Below are positions 10,540-21,119 of a DNA stretch of 64,000 bases, piece after piece. Position 1 is the first letter of the stretch. Each line of letters begins with the position of its first letter. Made by a program: the position numbers and the translations under genes. This stretch comes from Adiantum capillus-veneris (lineage: Eukaryota > Streptophyta > Polypodiopsida > Polypodiales > Pteridaceae). The notes under the pieces are model-generated. The model worked only from the letters and a program-made list of their open reading frames with translations. It had not been told where the DNA came from and ran no database searches. Location: positions 33,690,396-33,754,395 of the forward strand of contig CM043960.1 in the NCBI GenBank assembly GCA_014529385.2. Reading direction: 5' to 3'.

Positions 10540-12309
10540 TGATTATAACGTTTCCAGTTTCCGAAACCTTCAAAATTGTACTAAGCTTGAAAAACTTAAT
10601 GGAAAATACTATTGCAGGACTCCAAACACTATTAATTTTGGTATTTTTGGAATTATAAGCAGAGCTTTACTATGTCTAGAAATTTTCAGAATCTGATTCC
10701 GATAAAAACGGGAACAGTTACGGGACCTGGAAAATTACCATAGAAATTTAATTAATAACAAAAATTGGATGGTTTCATTTTAATCATTAGCAAAGACTTC
10801 TTTACACTAAGGTTCTAGAGTTAAATAGGAAATTCCAAATTTCATCATGGAAAATTTACAAAAATCAAACAGGCAAATTCTGGAAGGTATGGGGTGAGTG
10901 TGGAAGCTGTGGAAACTTGCCAGGGGCAGTGATGGCAAAAAAATGCACCATTTTCAAGCTGGGGGGGCTGCTTGGACTAGGGGAAGCTGCCAAAAGCTGC
11001 TAGATGCCCAGAAAAAGCTATAGATAGGACCATTCTCTTCATATTTTGTTAGACTCGGAGCCTTGGGAATTTCTCTCTCATCTAGGGAGAAACACTACGC
11101 AGAAATCATTAGAGTTAAATCTCTAATGGATTAACCCTAACGGTAATTAACCTAATCCTTCTTAATTAGTAAGGTTAGATTAAGATAAATGGTTAATTAA
11201 TCAAAGATTAGGCCTATATGTGCTTCTTAAACCTCTTTAAATTAATTAATCTCTGCTGATTATTATAATTAAGCTTAGTAATACTGAGCCAATTATTTAT
11301 CCTCTCCTATTAGGGCTGAAATTAGCCAATTTAACCATGAATAATTGGTAAAAATATTAATTAGGATTAGATTAAGTTGAATTATTTATTAGAAATACAT
11401 TAGACAGCTATTAATTCTGGGAAAATTATAGGACTGAGAAGTTTTCCTAATTAATTAGGCCTAATTACTCTGTTTTTTGAACACTTTTAATAGGGGAAAT
11501 TAGTAAATGTAATTCAAATGATTCCATATAATTATCAGTGGTTAATAAGGTATTCAATAACCTGTGATAATTAGGATAAGTTTAGAAAGTTAATTTAGAT
11601 AATTATTTTAGCTAAAATACCCTATTTTTGAGTAATTTTAATAGGGGAAATTAGTAAATGGAATTCAAATACTTCCATATAAATATCAGTGGTTAATTAT
11701 GTGTTTAATAACCCGTGATAATTAGGATAAGTTCAGAAAGTTAATTTAGCTAATTATTTTTAGCTAAAATACCCTGGTTTTTGAGCAATTTTAATAGGGG
11801 AAATTAGTAAATGGAATTCAAATGCTTCCATATAATTATTAGTGGTTAATTAAGTATTCAAGTACCTGTGACAGTTAGGAGAAGTTCAAAAAGTTAATTT
11901 AGCTAATTACTTTAGCTAAAATACGCTATTTTTTGAGCAATTTTAATAGGGGAAATTAGTAAATGGAATTTAAACACTTCCAGATAATTATTAGTGGTTA
12001 ATTAGGTGTTCAAGAACCCGTGATAATAAGGAGAAGTTCAAGAAATTAATTTATCTAAAATACCCTGTTTTTTGAACAATTTTAATAGGGGAAATTAGTA
12101 AATAGAATTCAAATGCTTCTATATAATTATCAGTGGTTAATTAAGTGTTCAAGTACCCGTGATAATTAGGAGAAAATCAGAAAATTAATTGAGCTAATTA
12201 CTTTAGCTAAAATACTCTGTTTTTTGTTTTGAGAAATTTAAATAGGAGAAATTAGTAAATAGATTTAAATTGAATTGATATCTTTATCAAAGGTTTATTA
12301 GACCTTACA
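10540..12309 (+). repeat. Element A 3' LTR (1770 bp)
   Basis: It starts TGATTATAACG right after the PPT and ends CCTTACA before the GACGT duplication. It carries the same tandem array as the 5' LTR (about 11470-12230) but with about six units, at marks near 11480, 11635, 11790, 11938, 12079 and 12228. The 147-bp length difference between the LTRs is about one unit. Confidence 0.93.
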
Positions 12310-12326
12310 GACGTGATCACGATCAT

Positions 12327-12376
12327 GTGATTACTTTAATAATTTCAGTAATTACACAAGAAAAAGATGTGATCAC
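12327..12376 (+). repeat. Left inverted terminal region of hAT-type element M
   Basis: This 50-bp block (GTGATTAC ... GTAATTAC ... GTGATCAC) is similar to the reverse complement of 38690-38733. The similarity continues raggedly inward through GC-rich words (gggcccgtcggg; ttttaattttccc at about 12461-12485), which match the reverse complement of the 38490-38640 region in style and in a shared gggaaaattaaa word. I infer that these are the (sub)terminal inverted repeats of one DNA transposon. No 8-bp target duplication could be confirmed. Confidence 0.5.
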
Positions 12377-12545
12377 GTTAATTGTTAACCTGACCTTGAT
12401 GATGACATGCAAAAACCAATAGACCCGTAGCCTACCAGGTAAAAGCATATTTCCTCAGGGCCCGTCGGGTTTTTAATTTTCCCAACGGAATAAAAAAACC
12501 CGGTGGAATAATTATATAAATTAAATCTCGTTGTTACAATGGTGC

Positions 12546-12820
12546 TGAGGCGGTCCGGGGCGGGCAACAAGAAGAGTGGCCTCTAGACACCCTTCAAGGC
12601 TCCCGTGCTGCTCAATGGGGCTGGGGCACAACACAACACAAACCAAAACAACAAACCCACCGCCAAATCCCAACTACACAAGGGGCACCACCTAGTTTAA
12701 GAGCGAACTAGGACGCAAAAGAGGAGAATCGTTAGAGCAACCAACAAACAAGCAAGGAATTACACTAACCCTAACACCAATGGAATACTCTCACACACTA
12801 AAACACGAGAGAGAGAGATA

Positions 12821-12852
<32 letters not shown>

Positions 12853-15257
12853 TAGTGCTCGGGCTGCTTTGAAACGTATCGGCGATGATCAAGCAAACAC
12901 AACTATATATTTAAAAAAGAGAGAGAAAGGGGGAGGGGGTGCTTGTTGCATTAATACCTTCTTACAAATCTGTCATGACAAATCAAAGTGAGATTAGTAC
13001 TTGTTCAACATAGCTTGCGTAAATTTCACCACAACACATCACTAGAAAAGCCACCCCAATCACTGTCTTAAGGCCAGGGGAGTCCTCTCCACCCTGTCGC
13101 CCTCTTGCAGTATGTGGGATTTATGGCTAGATTGATGACAACACCAGAGACAAGCTATCAAGAACTTTTAAAAAAACCAAGACACTTACGCATCATTGTT
13201 GTCCATTACTTCACGTTGGAAGGGAGACAAAATATCCAAGATTAGTCCAAATCCACCCTCCTTGATTCAGCGAATGTTGGGCTTACACTAGTAGGAGAAA
13301 TGATAGATTTCCTACTCTCAATTGAATGATCACTCTCTCTCTTACAATGGCATAGATTTCCCTTGCTAATCCCCTATTACAACACATGCACATGCATAAG
13401 ACAATGAGCTTCCACTCAAGAGCTCCTTCTAGAGAGGTTGAGCTTGGCTTCTCAAGCTATAGCATAGTGCTCTTGCTTATGGCTTCCCCCCTTTTATGCT
13501 AGCTACACCCTCCTTTTATAGCAATTTTGAAGGCTAGGGTTACTCCTCTAACCATGGTTGGGTTAGATTTTCAGCAATTTATCTAATTTCTTTTGCTTGG
13601 AATTATCAAGAAGTTGGTGGGGAAAGAGAGAGGAGAGAAATGGAGGTGATAGGACTTTTCATAGTGGGTTAGTGTTAGTAGAGTTAGTATTAATTTACAA
13701 ATAGAATTGGATATTTACAATGGGAGTATCCATGTAGGATACAAATAAGGAAGAAAAACTCTTAAGAGGTAAGAAAAGGTGGATTTCTTACAAGGTTGAT
13801 GCTCCAAGTGTCTTGAGTAGGGCCAATTTTGACGCTTGTTGACGGTCCACTAGCTTTGACGGTACATTTTTTCTCCACTCTTGACCTTCCTTGAGAGACA
13901 AGGTAATTGAAGCTGAGTAATCAACCACCATGATGCTGTCTTTTAAGAGAAGAGGCTGAATTTTGTGGTTTTTTGATAGATATGGGTAATTTGGAGGAGG
14001 AAAAATGAGACTAGGTGGTCAATTTTGGAATGGAATTGTGTGTAGGAGGTATGAGTTCACCATGGTTTCTCTTATTCCTTAAGGTTGAGGAGAAGGTGAG
14101 TAGTGTGCAGAGAGGAGTGGTGAGAGAGATGGGGATGATGAGTGGAGAAGTGTGTATGAAAGAGGAAAATGATAAAGTGGAAGAGAGAGTGTGGCTGCAT
14201 AGCATGGGAAAACTGGGGTCCACTAAAAAAATCATAGCTCACAGCTGGTAGCTCCAAAAATCATGAAAACATTTGGGGTGATTATTCAGAGCGTGAGCTA
14301 CATTTTCTCTTTTGACCACTGCTCCAAATTCGGAGTGGAGATAGGTGCCAAAATTATCACCAAAAAGCCTGTTTTTATGCCTGCAAAAGTCTTTTAGTGG
14401 TCCCCTCCTTTGTTGAATTTGTACAATGCATCCAAGAGTGAGCCCCTCCTTTGCCATATTATAATACAAAGCATTCAAGTTGCCCTTGACCCATGCATGG
14501 AGGAGGATTATTGGTGAAATAAGAAATATATACATGGTGGGACTAGTGTATGGACTATTCATGGACTTTAGCTCAATGAGCACATGGTGTTAGAATAATG
14601 AGTAAAAATAATAATAAAAATATGGAGGAGTTATGGATATGGAAAGATATTGGAATCATATGATATGGTCCCTCCTTGAATTATTTTGGGTGAAAGAGGA
14701 AAATGTATGCAAGTAAATAATATAATAAAAGTAACCAATGAGTAGAAATCAATTTTTTGTTTTCACGAGGGTGAGGGTGAAAATGTGGGAGTGATTTGTA
14801 TAAAGGAAAAATATGAGGTTAGAGTATGTACATATTGGCAAAAAATTAAAAATATATATATATATATATAATTATGGTGTAAGAGGATGAAAGAAGGTGT
14901 ACATAGGTTTAATAAAACACACACCTAAGTAGAAATATTTAAATAAAATACCAAAATAATTATAAAAAATCCCTATATTTAGGCCATATATACAATGAAA
15001 TATTTACACACAAAGAGGCCATAATATACTTTTATTTTTTTATTTTTTAATTATTATTATTATTATTATTATTATTTGGCTCACCTAGCCCAGTGACTAG
15101 CTAGCTGAGGGTTTTTAAGAAGATATGGGAAAAGTCCCGTGACTCACGCACGCCTATGTACAGTGAAATGGTAGGGATAGCCACAGTGTTTGGGTGATTT
15201 TGGTAGGGTGAGGTAACTCACTGTGGCAATTACAAAGAGCCGAAAAAACGGCTGTCA
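12546..15257 (-). repeat. Element B 3' LTR (2712 bp)
   Basis: It matches 22494-25205 with only a few substitutions (for example tttgggtgatttt versus ttagggtggtttt near 15190/25138) and length changes in a GA run (about 12808-12853), a TA run (about 14855) and a TTA run (15050-15076). In minus orientation the LTR starts TGACAGCCG and ends CCGCCTCA. ORFs inside it (such as 14239-14583 minus) recur unchanged in the other LTR, have no domain and are not called as genes. Confidence 0.95.
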
Positions 15258-15285
15258 TTAGCCCTCCCCCTGGATGATGGTATAT
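15258..15285 (-). other. Polypurine tract of element B
   Basis: Read on the minus strand, the bases just inside the 3' LTR are CCAGGGGGAGGGCTAA, a purine-rich tract in the right place to prime plus-strand synthesis. It starts right after the end of the pol ORF. Confidence 0.8.
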
Positions 15286-18200
15286 TCATGTACAATCATA
15301 GAGCATATTTTCCAAAGAGAGTGCTTCAGAGTCCTTGACGAGATCTTCATTGTTTAGCCCCTCAGAATTTTGGCTGGAGTTACACTCATGCTTCATGTAA
15401 CAATACTTACATAAGACAGCGGCCTTTGGACAGATCTTTGGTAGATCCTTTGGTAGAAGGCGACTCAAATAGGGCTTCAAGCGATACCCGTTTACTTTCC
15501 TGGAGTGCTCTTTACCATTCAAGTCCATAAGCTGATAGTAACTTGAATTGAAAGCCTTCTTGACTATGTATGGCCCTTGCCATCTTGTTTCAAACTTGGC
15601 ATCAAAACGATTGTCAAGTCGATTGTCATACCTTAGCACAAGCTCTCCTTCCTTGATGCCTTTGTCCTTCAGTTTCTTGTCGTGCGTTTCCTTCGCTTGT
15701 GTGGCTTTCCTCTTGTAGCACTCATATGCTGCTTCTCTTTTCCACTCAAGCTCCACTAACGTAAGAAGTCGATCCATCCATACCTCTTGATCATCTTGTG
15801 CTCCTTTGCCATGAAGTCGCATTGTTGGAATGTTGAGCTCGATAGGCTGCAAAGCCTCTTGACCATAGACCAAGTGAAATGGTGTGAAGTCCGTGGCTTC
15901 CCTATATGTGGTTCGATATGCCCACAAGGCACCATCCAAGAAGTCATCCCATAATTTTGTCTTGTTTTGCACCATCTTTCTAATGATTCCTGCAATGACA
16001 CCATTAGCCTTCTCCACCAAACCATTTGACTGTGGGTAGTATGGTGTGCTATGACGATGTAGAATGTGAAGCTCTTCACAAACTTCTGTGAGCAATCCTT
16101 TTCTAAACCCTGGACCATTATCAGAAACAATCTCCAAAGGTGTGCCAAATCTACAACAAATGTGAGTGTAGACGAATTTTCTCACTGTCTTCTCATTTAC
16201 CTTTGCCACACTTTGTGCTTCCACCCACCTAGTCATATAGTCTACAGCCACTAGAATGTAGAGTTTACCATTTTTTGTCCTAGGCAGAGGACCCATAGCA
16301 TCAATGTCCCACTTTTCAAAGGGTCCATTTGCAAGCACTATTTGCCTCGGGCCATGCACCAACCTTCTATCTCCATTTATCTGACAAGTGTGCCAGCTTT
16401 TACACCAATGTTGAACATCCACATGCAAACTTGGCCAAACATACCCCGAAAACAAAATCTTCTTCACAGTTAATTCTTGGGCAAAATGACCACCACATGC
16501 CTCTTCATGCAAACCTTTTAGAATGGCTGGAATTTCCTTGATAGTTGGTACTCGTCTGCACACTTGATCCTTCCCTCTTTGATAGAGGGAGGCTTCTAGG
16601 AAGAGATATACGCTTGCCTTCTTCATGAGTCTCCTCTTCTGAGCTTTTGTGAAGTCTGGTGGAAACTCACCCTCCAAAATGTAGCCAATGATGGGAGCCA
16701 ATGACTCCAATCCCTGGTACCTCGGTTGCTTCACAGCAGCCGCCACCATGATGACCTGCACTTCTTTCTTTACACATGCAACGGCTTGTTGTGCAAGTAA
16801 ATCAGCATCTTCATTCTGTTTCCTAGGAATATGATATAGTTGCACTTCTTCAAATTGATTAAACAATCTACGAATGGCATGAACTTTTGTCCGTAAGCTC
16901 TCATTCTTGCATGCCCAAATGCCTAAAATCTTTTTAACAATGAGAAGTGCATCTCCCTTTACCATGAGGCGTTGTATCCCTTGGCCAATGCACATCTTCA
17001 AACCATGAAGTAGAGTGTCATATTCTGCTTCATTGTTGCTAGCTGAACTTGGTAGATTGAACTTCTCTTTCATGACCACCTCTCCACTTGGGTTGAGCAA
17101 CAGTAGCCCTCCCCCTGCTTTTCCTGTGGCTCGACGAAAAGCTCCATCAAAGAACAAAGTAAAAGCATTAGGAATACTTTTTGGTGGTGGCAATGGTAGG
17201 GTCTTTACTTCAGGCACCTTAATCTCCTTTTCGTGCACCCTATAAGTGAGAATCCCTGCCAATTGTGCACGCACACTATCTTCTATCTTGAAAGAGTATT
17301 GAAACTCTTGCAACTCCATAATCCACTTTGAGATCCTAGTACTAAGATTCATTTGAGATGACACCCAAGGGAACAAATTTTCTGCAGTGAGAATTACAAA
17401 AGGTTTTGGTAGCAGGTAGGATCTAAACTTTCTCACCGCAAACATGAGAGAAAGCATCATGAGTTCTGCTTCTGTGTAGTCTCTCTCCAAAGCATTCATG
17501 ACCCTACTAGCAAAGTAGATGGGTCGCATCCTTGTACTGTGGGGATCTTGTTGTAGCAACACAACACCAATTGTCTCTTTCCCAGCACTAGAGCTAACAA
17601 AGAATGTGTACTCCCAACAAGGAGGCATGAGTGTTGGTAGCTCTGACAAAATGACTTTAATGTTACAAAAGTACTCTTCAAGCTCATCAGACCATGCAAA
17701 TTCTACTTGTTGTGTCAACTTTTGGAAAGGGTGAAGTAACTCCGAGGCTAAGTGAATGAAGCGTGACATATACTTCACCTTTTGAATGAATGAGATGACC
17801 TCCTTAAGACTCTTGGGTGATGGTAGCTCAATAAGAGCCTTTGCCTTCGAAGGATCCACTTCAATGCCTTTGTAAGAAACTTTATGACCAAGCAAGATTA
17901 CTTCATCCTCACCTATATGGCACTTGTCGGGGTTGAGTTGACCTCCCATGTCGTAGAGCTTCTTTAAACCTTCTTCTACCCTTTGTAGATGCAATGATTT
18001 TGAGCTATAAATACAGAAATCATCAATGAACACCCTAATTGACTTTCCAAAGAATGCTTGAAACACCATTTTCATGAAACGTTGGAATGTTGCAAGAGCA
18101 TTTGTCAGACCAAATGGCATGACTCTAAAAGCATAACAACCCCAAGGAGTGATAAAGGTTGTTTTCAATTGATCCTCCAGTGCAATCCCTATTTGAAAGT

Positions 18201-18444
18201 AACCTGAGTAACCATCGCACACAGTGTACTTCTCATGACCAGCTACCTCATTTAGTATCTCATCCTGGAATGGGAGGGGAAAGTGATCTCTCTTCGTTGC
18301 CTCATTGAGGGGACGGTAATCCACACACACCCTCCACTTGCCGTTCTTCTTAGGAGTGACAACAACAGGAGAGACCCACTCTGAATTCTCCACTGGATAA
18401 ATGAACCCTGCTGCTAGAAGCTTTCTTACCTCCTTGAGTAGAGC
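15286..18444 (-). CDS. Element B pol: RT, degenerate RNase H, second RNase H, integrase
   Basis: The frame is open from the codon after TAG 18445-18447; the first ATG is at 18393 (1035 residues). RT blocks include [26 protein letters not shown] and the catalytic FIDDFCIY (about residues 118-125). The first RNase H (about 270-385) reads VSSSAGKETIG, lacking the usual first aspartate. A second, archaeal-type RNase H (about 411-535) has FFDGAFR, NNEAEY, KGDALLIV and NEDADLLA, supplying D, E, D and D. Integrase follows (about 625-850): HHCC (HEEACGGHF, CKSWHTC), then D (DIDAMG), D (VSDNGPGF) and E (VEKANG). It is in phase with gag-protease, so one 1757-codon frame is split by a single stop. The enzyme would copy and integrate the element in virus-like particles. 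Confidence 0.95.
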   Translation of the reverse strand, partial: ALLKEVRKLLAAGFIYPVENSEWVSPVVVTPKKNGKWRVCVDYRPLNEATKRDHFPLPFQDEILNEVAGHEKYTVCDGYSGYFQIGIALEDQLKTTFITPWGCYAFRVMPFGLTNALATFQRFMKMVFQAFFGKSIRVFIDDFCIYSSKSLHLQRVEEGLKKLYDMGGQLNPDKCHIGEDEVILLGHKVSYKGIEVDPSKAKALIELPSPKSLKEVISFIQKVKYMSRFIHLASELLHPFQKLTQQVEFAWSDELEEYFCNIKVILSELPTLMPPCWEYTFFVSSSAGKETIGVVLLQQDPHSTRMRPIYFASRVMNALERDYTEAELMMLSLMFAVRKFRSYLLPKPFVILTAENLFPWVSSQMNLSTRISKWIMELQEFQYSFKIEDSVRAQLAGILTYRVHEKEIKVPEVKTLPLPPPKSIPNAFTLFFDGAFRRATGKAGGGLLLLNPSGEVVMKEKFNLPSSASNNEAEYDTLLHGLKMCIGQGIQRLMVKGDALLIVKKILGIWACKNESLRTKVHAIRRLFNQFEEVQLYHIPRKQNEDADLLAQQAVACVKKEVQVIMVAAAVKQPRYQGLESLAPIIGYILEGEFPPDFTKAQKRRLMKKASVYLFLEASLYQRGKDQVCRRVPTIKEIPAILKGLHEEACGGHFAQELTVKKILFSGYVWPSLHVDVQHWCKSWHTCQINGDRRLVHGPRQIVLANGPFEKWDIDAMGPLPRTKNGKLYILVAVDYMTRWVEAQSVAKVNEKTVRKFVYTHICCRFGTPLEIVSDNGPGFRKGLLTEVCEELHILHRHSTPYYPQSNGLVEKANGVIAGIIRKMVQNKTKLWDDFLDGALWAYRTTYREATDFTPFHLVYGQEALQPIELNIPTMRLHGKGAQDDQEVWMDRLLTLVELEWKREAAYECYKRKATQAKETHDKKLKDKGIKEGELVLRYDNRLDNRFDAKFETRWQGPYIVKKAFNSSYYQLMDLNGKEHSRKVNGYRLKPYLSRLLPKDLPKICPKAAVLCKYCYMKHECNSSQNSEGLNNEDLVKDSEALSLENMLYDCT

Positions 18445-20565
18445 CTACTCTTTAATGACTCCTAGCCTTCGTAGCTTTTGAGCCTTAGGTGTGGCCTCTG
18501 GCTTCAACTCAATCTTGTGTTGAACAACATCTACTCCACGCACGTCGGTGTAGTCTTTCGCAAAAAGCCTAGGAAACTTCCTTAGCACACATTTGAACTC
18601 CTCTCTTTCATCCTTTGTAAGTGTTGTTGATAGCATACCTTCCAACATCCCTTCATCTTGATCACCTTCGTTCTCTTGAGGACCTACCTCCTCCAAGCCT
18701 TGACAAGAGGTCTCTTGGTTGCTTGGCTTAAACCTTACCCCCATGACTTCGATGGAAGACTCCTCTTCAGTAATGCTGCCGCTACTTTCTTCTTCTGAAG
18801 TGCTATCGGTCCAACCTTCTTCCGTCTCACTTTGAGATGATTCTTCATGGAGCTCCTCTTGGCGTTGCTCCTTCATGTCAAAGACAACCTTCTTGTGATT
18901 GTCATTCCTGCAAATTAGCTTTCCACTCTCCCAATCCTGCAAAGCTCGCATTTTCATTAGCCATGGTCTTCCTAGGATAAATGGGTAACCATTTCCCTTG
19001 GTAGACATGACATAGAAATCCATTGCCTTCTTAATGCCAAAGGCCTCCACAAAAACATTTTTACAAATGCCTACGCACCTAGCCTTGCTATTGTTTTCCA
19101 TCTTGACCCTAATTTCAGGTGTCTCATGGATGTGCATGCCTAGTTTTTGCATGAGTCCCTCTGTCATGATGAAAATTTGTGCACCCCCATCCACTAGACC
19201 TTTCCTAACCAATCTTCCTTTGATGTAACAGTCTAGCACCGGTGTAATGTCCTCATTCATTTCAGCTTGTGCAATTTTTACAACAGGCACACTCTCTTTT
19301 ACCTTTCTCCTAGTGCTAACTGCCCTTGTTAATTCCCTCCTAACTTGTGGACATAATGCAAGAAATTGAGGCCATGAAATATCAGGACCCTTACCTCTCA
19401 TGTCTTCCAACAAGTTGTACGGAGCCATACCATGTCCAAGAGGGAAGTCTTGGAGGTTGATACGACGTCGAGTCCTCTTGGTTTCCTTGGTTCCCTTTGC
19501 CTTCTTGCCTTGTCCATGGTCACTCTGTGATGTGACTCCTTCTTTCTCTTTACCTTTTCCTCGGCCACGCTTAATTCCATTGGCTTCCATGCCAACCTCA
19601 TTTGAATTTGTCACCTCTACCACATGCACATTTGGATCTGGCAAAGGTGGAACTCCTTCTACCCCGTGTGCAGGTGGTCTTGGTCCATTTGGCCTTTGTA
19701 GAAGCCTTGGTTGTTGACCAGTTCCTTCACCTGCATTCATCACTGGGTAATTCAAGTTAGGCCTCCCTGGCTCCCCACGGGGCCAAGGACAATTATACAT
19801 CCCATGTCCAGACTCTCCGCAATTCCAACATTGCAAGACTCTCCTAGGTCGTGGATCTCGCTCTTCAGACTTCTTTGCTTGTCCCTTTGGACCTACAGCT
19901 TGTGCAAGGTGAATTGACAGGCTTCTTAAAGATTCGTTTAACTTCTCAATTACCTCCGCCGTTACCTCAGGAAGCTCCCTCGATGTTGATGCTTGTGACT
20001 TACCTTTGGGTCTAAGACCTTCTATTGGAACCTCTCCCCTTAAGCACTTGAGTTTCCTATACTTCTCAGCAGCCCTAGTTTCAGCTGCATCAAAAGTAGC
20101 AGGTGCACCCGCCTCAACTTTTACCTTAAGGTCAGGAAAGAGTCCGGCTATGAACCTCTCCTTCTTTAAAAATTCTGCACCATCACCAGGGTTAGTAACA
20201 TTTCGTATCCATAGAGCCCAAAGACGTAGAAACTCTTGCTTGTACAAGTAGTAGTCATCTAAGTCTTTTTGCTTATGAGAAACAATGTCTTGCCATAGTT
20301 TTTGAGTGTTTTGGGGATCAAAGAAGTATCTCTTAAAACGATTCAAAACTTCTGTGTAATTCCCCTTAACTTCCTCAGGCAAAGAGTCAAACCAAGTACT
20401 AGCATCTTTCCTAAGGACCACCTCAAACATTTCTACACGTTCTTGATCGGTTACTATCCTCTTGATACGGCAAGACATCTTGAAATTTGCTAAAAATAAT
20501 TCTGCATCCTCTCCAGGCTCTCCAAAGAAAAGAGGATATCCAGACATTTGGCGTTGGCTCTCCAT
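18445..20565 (-). CDS. Element B gag-protease
   Basis: 706 codons from ATG 20563-20565. A retrotransposon Gag domain covers about residues 10-170 (FANFKMS-like start, ASTWFDSLP, RFIAGLFPDL). One CCHC zinc knuckle, CWNCGESGHGMYNC, is at about residues 245-258. A basic linker follows. The protease site LVDGGAQIFI (about 453-462) has DGG rather than DSG or DTG. An acidic stretch (EETEEGWTDSTSEEES-type) precedes the RT. The frame ends at TAG 18445-18447, after RRLGVIKE, and pol continues in the same phase. CAG to TAG is a one-step explanation; readthrough is possible but the following GCT is not a known readthrough context. Plus-strand ORFs over this region are shadows. Confidence 0.93.
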   Translation of the reverse strand: MESQRQMSGYPLFFGEPGEDAELFLANFKMSCRIKRIVTDQERVEMFEVVLRKDASTWFDSLPEEVKGNYTEVLNRFKRYFFDPQNTQKLWQDIVSHKQKDLDDYYLYKQEFLRLWALWIRNVTNPGDGAEFLKKERFIAGLFPDLKVKVEAGAPATFDAAETRAAEKYRKLKCLRGEVPIEGLRPKGKSQASTSRELPEVTAEVIEKLNESLRSLSIHLAQAVGPKGQAKKSEERDPRPRRVLQCWNCGESGHGMYNCPWPRGEPGRPNLNYPVMNAGEGTGQQPRLLQRPNGPRPPAHGVEGVPPLPDPNVHVVEVTNSNEVGMEANGIKRGRGKGKEKEGVTSQSDHGQGKKAKGTKETKRTRRRINLQDFPLGHGMAPYNLLEDMRGKGPDISWPQFLALCPQVRRELTRAVSTRRKVKESVPVVKIAQAEMNEDITPVLDCYIKGRLVRKGLVDGGAQIFIMTEGLMQKLGMHIHETPEIRVKMENNSKARCVGICKNVFVEAFGIKKAMDFYVMSTKGNGYPFILGRPWLMKMRALQDWESGKLICRNDNHKKVVFDMKEQRQEELHEESSQSETEEGWTDSTSEEESSGSITEEESSIEVMGVRFKPSNQETSCQGLEEVGPQENEGDQDEGMLEGMLSTTLTKDEREEFKCVLRKFPRLFAKDYTDVRGVDVVQHKIELKPEATPKAQKLRRLGVIKE

Positions 20566-20614
20566 TATTATGAAAGATTACAATACGAGTTACAATAAGG
20601 GATACAATAGAGAT

Positions 20615-21073
20615 CTAGAACCACTCGCCTGCAAATGAAGAAGTGAGAAAATACCACTCTAGGTTTTCTTCTTCAGCTATCCAAGCTTCAATAAGGTCTC
20701 GATTTGTTTGATCAAAACAAAAGGGTAGACTATTGATGAGCTCTAAGAAGGGTTGAAATTCTTCAAAGCTAAGGCGATAAACAGAAATCTCTAGAATTTC
20801 ATTTTCTGGATCCAAAAGAGCAACCACGTCCCAAGTGATAAATTGCACTTGCTCTACAATTCCCAATGCACAAGCGGTTTGTATAAAAACTAGATCTTCA
20901 TGCTCGTCGAAGGCCGTGAGAAAGTAGCAATTGACTAGGAGCTCCTTTCCTTCGAGTTCCACACAGTCGGAGTGAGGCAACCTTCTCACAATTTCATAAA
21001 GAACATCCTCATCAAGTCCAATCAAGTTTGCAAGATTTAAAGACTCCACTTGTGCTACAAAATTCCTAGACAA
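20615..21073 (-). CDS. Element B accessory ORF b2 (paralogue of b1)
   Basis: 152 codons, 49 bp upstream of gag on the same strand. Not a known retrotransposon protein as far as I can tell. It is paralogous to b1: residues 99-120 (RLSFEEF...LINSLPF) match b1 122-143 at 15 of 22 positions, and both carry VRRLPH (29-34 here) and a D-x-x-FIQ-x-x-CAL block (about 60-70). The N-terminal DEDVLYEIVRRLP resembles the first helix of an F-box; that is inference only. No signal peptide or membrane segment. The low-complexity acidic content and the intact frame suggest it is maintained. Confidence 0.75.
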   Translation of the reverse strand: MSRNFVAQVESLNLANLIGLDEDVLYEIVRRLPHSDCVELEGKELLVNCYFLTAFDEHEDLVFIQTACALGIVEQVQFITWDVVALLDPENEILEISVYRLSFEEFQPFLELINSLPFCFDQTNRDLIEAWIAEEENLEWYFLTSSFAGEWF

Positions 21074-21119
21074 AAACTCCTTAGGATTATGGTTAAATCA
21101 TTCAAAAGCATAAAGAGAT

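Larger units (their letters stand above)
3564..12309 (+). mobile_element. Element A: complete Ty3/gypsy chromovirus LTR retrotransposon, inactivated
   Basis: The element is bounded by two long LTRs (3564-5480 and 10540-12309) and flanked by a perfect 5-bp target-site duplication, GACGT, at 3559-3563 and 12310-12314. Downstream of the 5' LTR is a PBS matching the initiator-tRNA-Met type (TGGTATCAGAGC); upstream of the 3' LTR is a purine-rich PPT (aagttgggg, 10531-10539). Domain order is Gag, zinc knuckle, protease, RT, RNase H, integrase and chromodomain, which is the chromovirus order. Stops and a deletion break pol, so it is non-autonomous now. LTR substitutions and indels show it is older than element B. 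Confidence 0.95.

Noticed and set aside
14011-14583. ORFs inside element B LTR (74, 78 and 114 codons), duplicated at 23957-24529
   Set aside because: They are present only because the LTR is present twice, overlap each other on both strands and have no domain.
19034-20493. Several plus-strand ORFs over the element B gag
   Set aside because: Antisense shadows of a clear minus-strand gag-protease frame.
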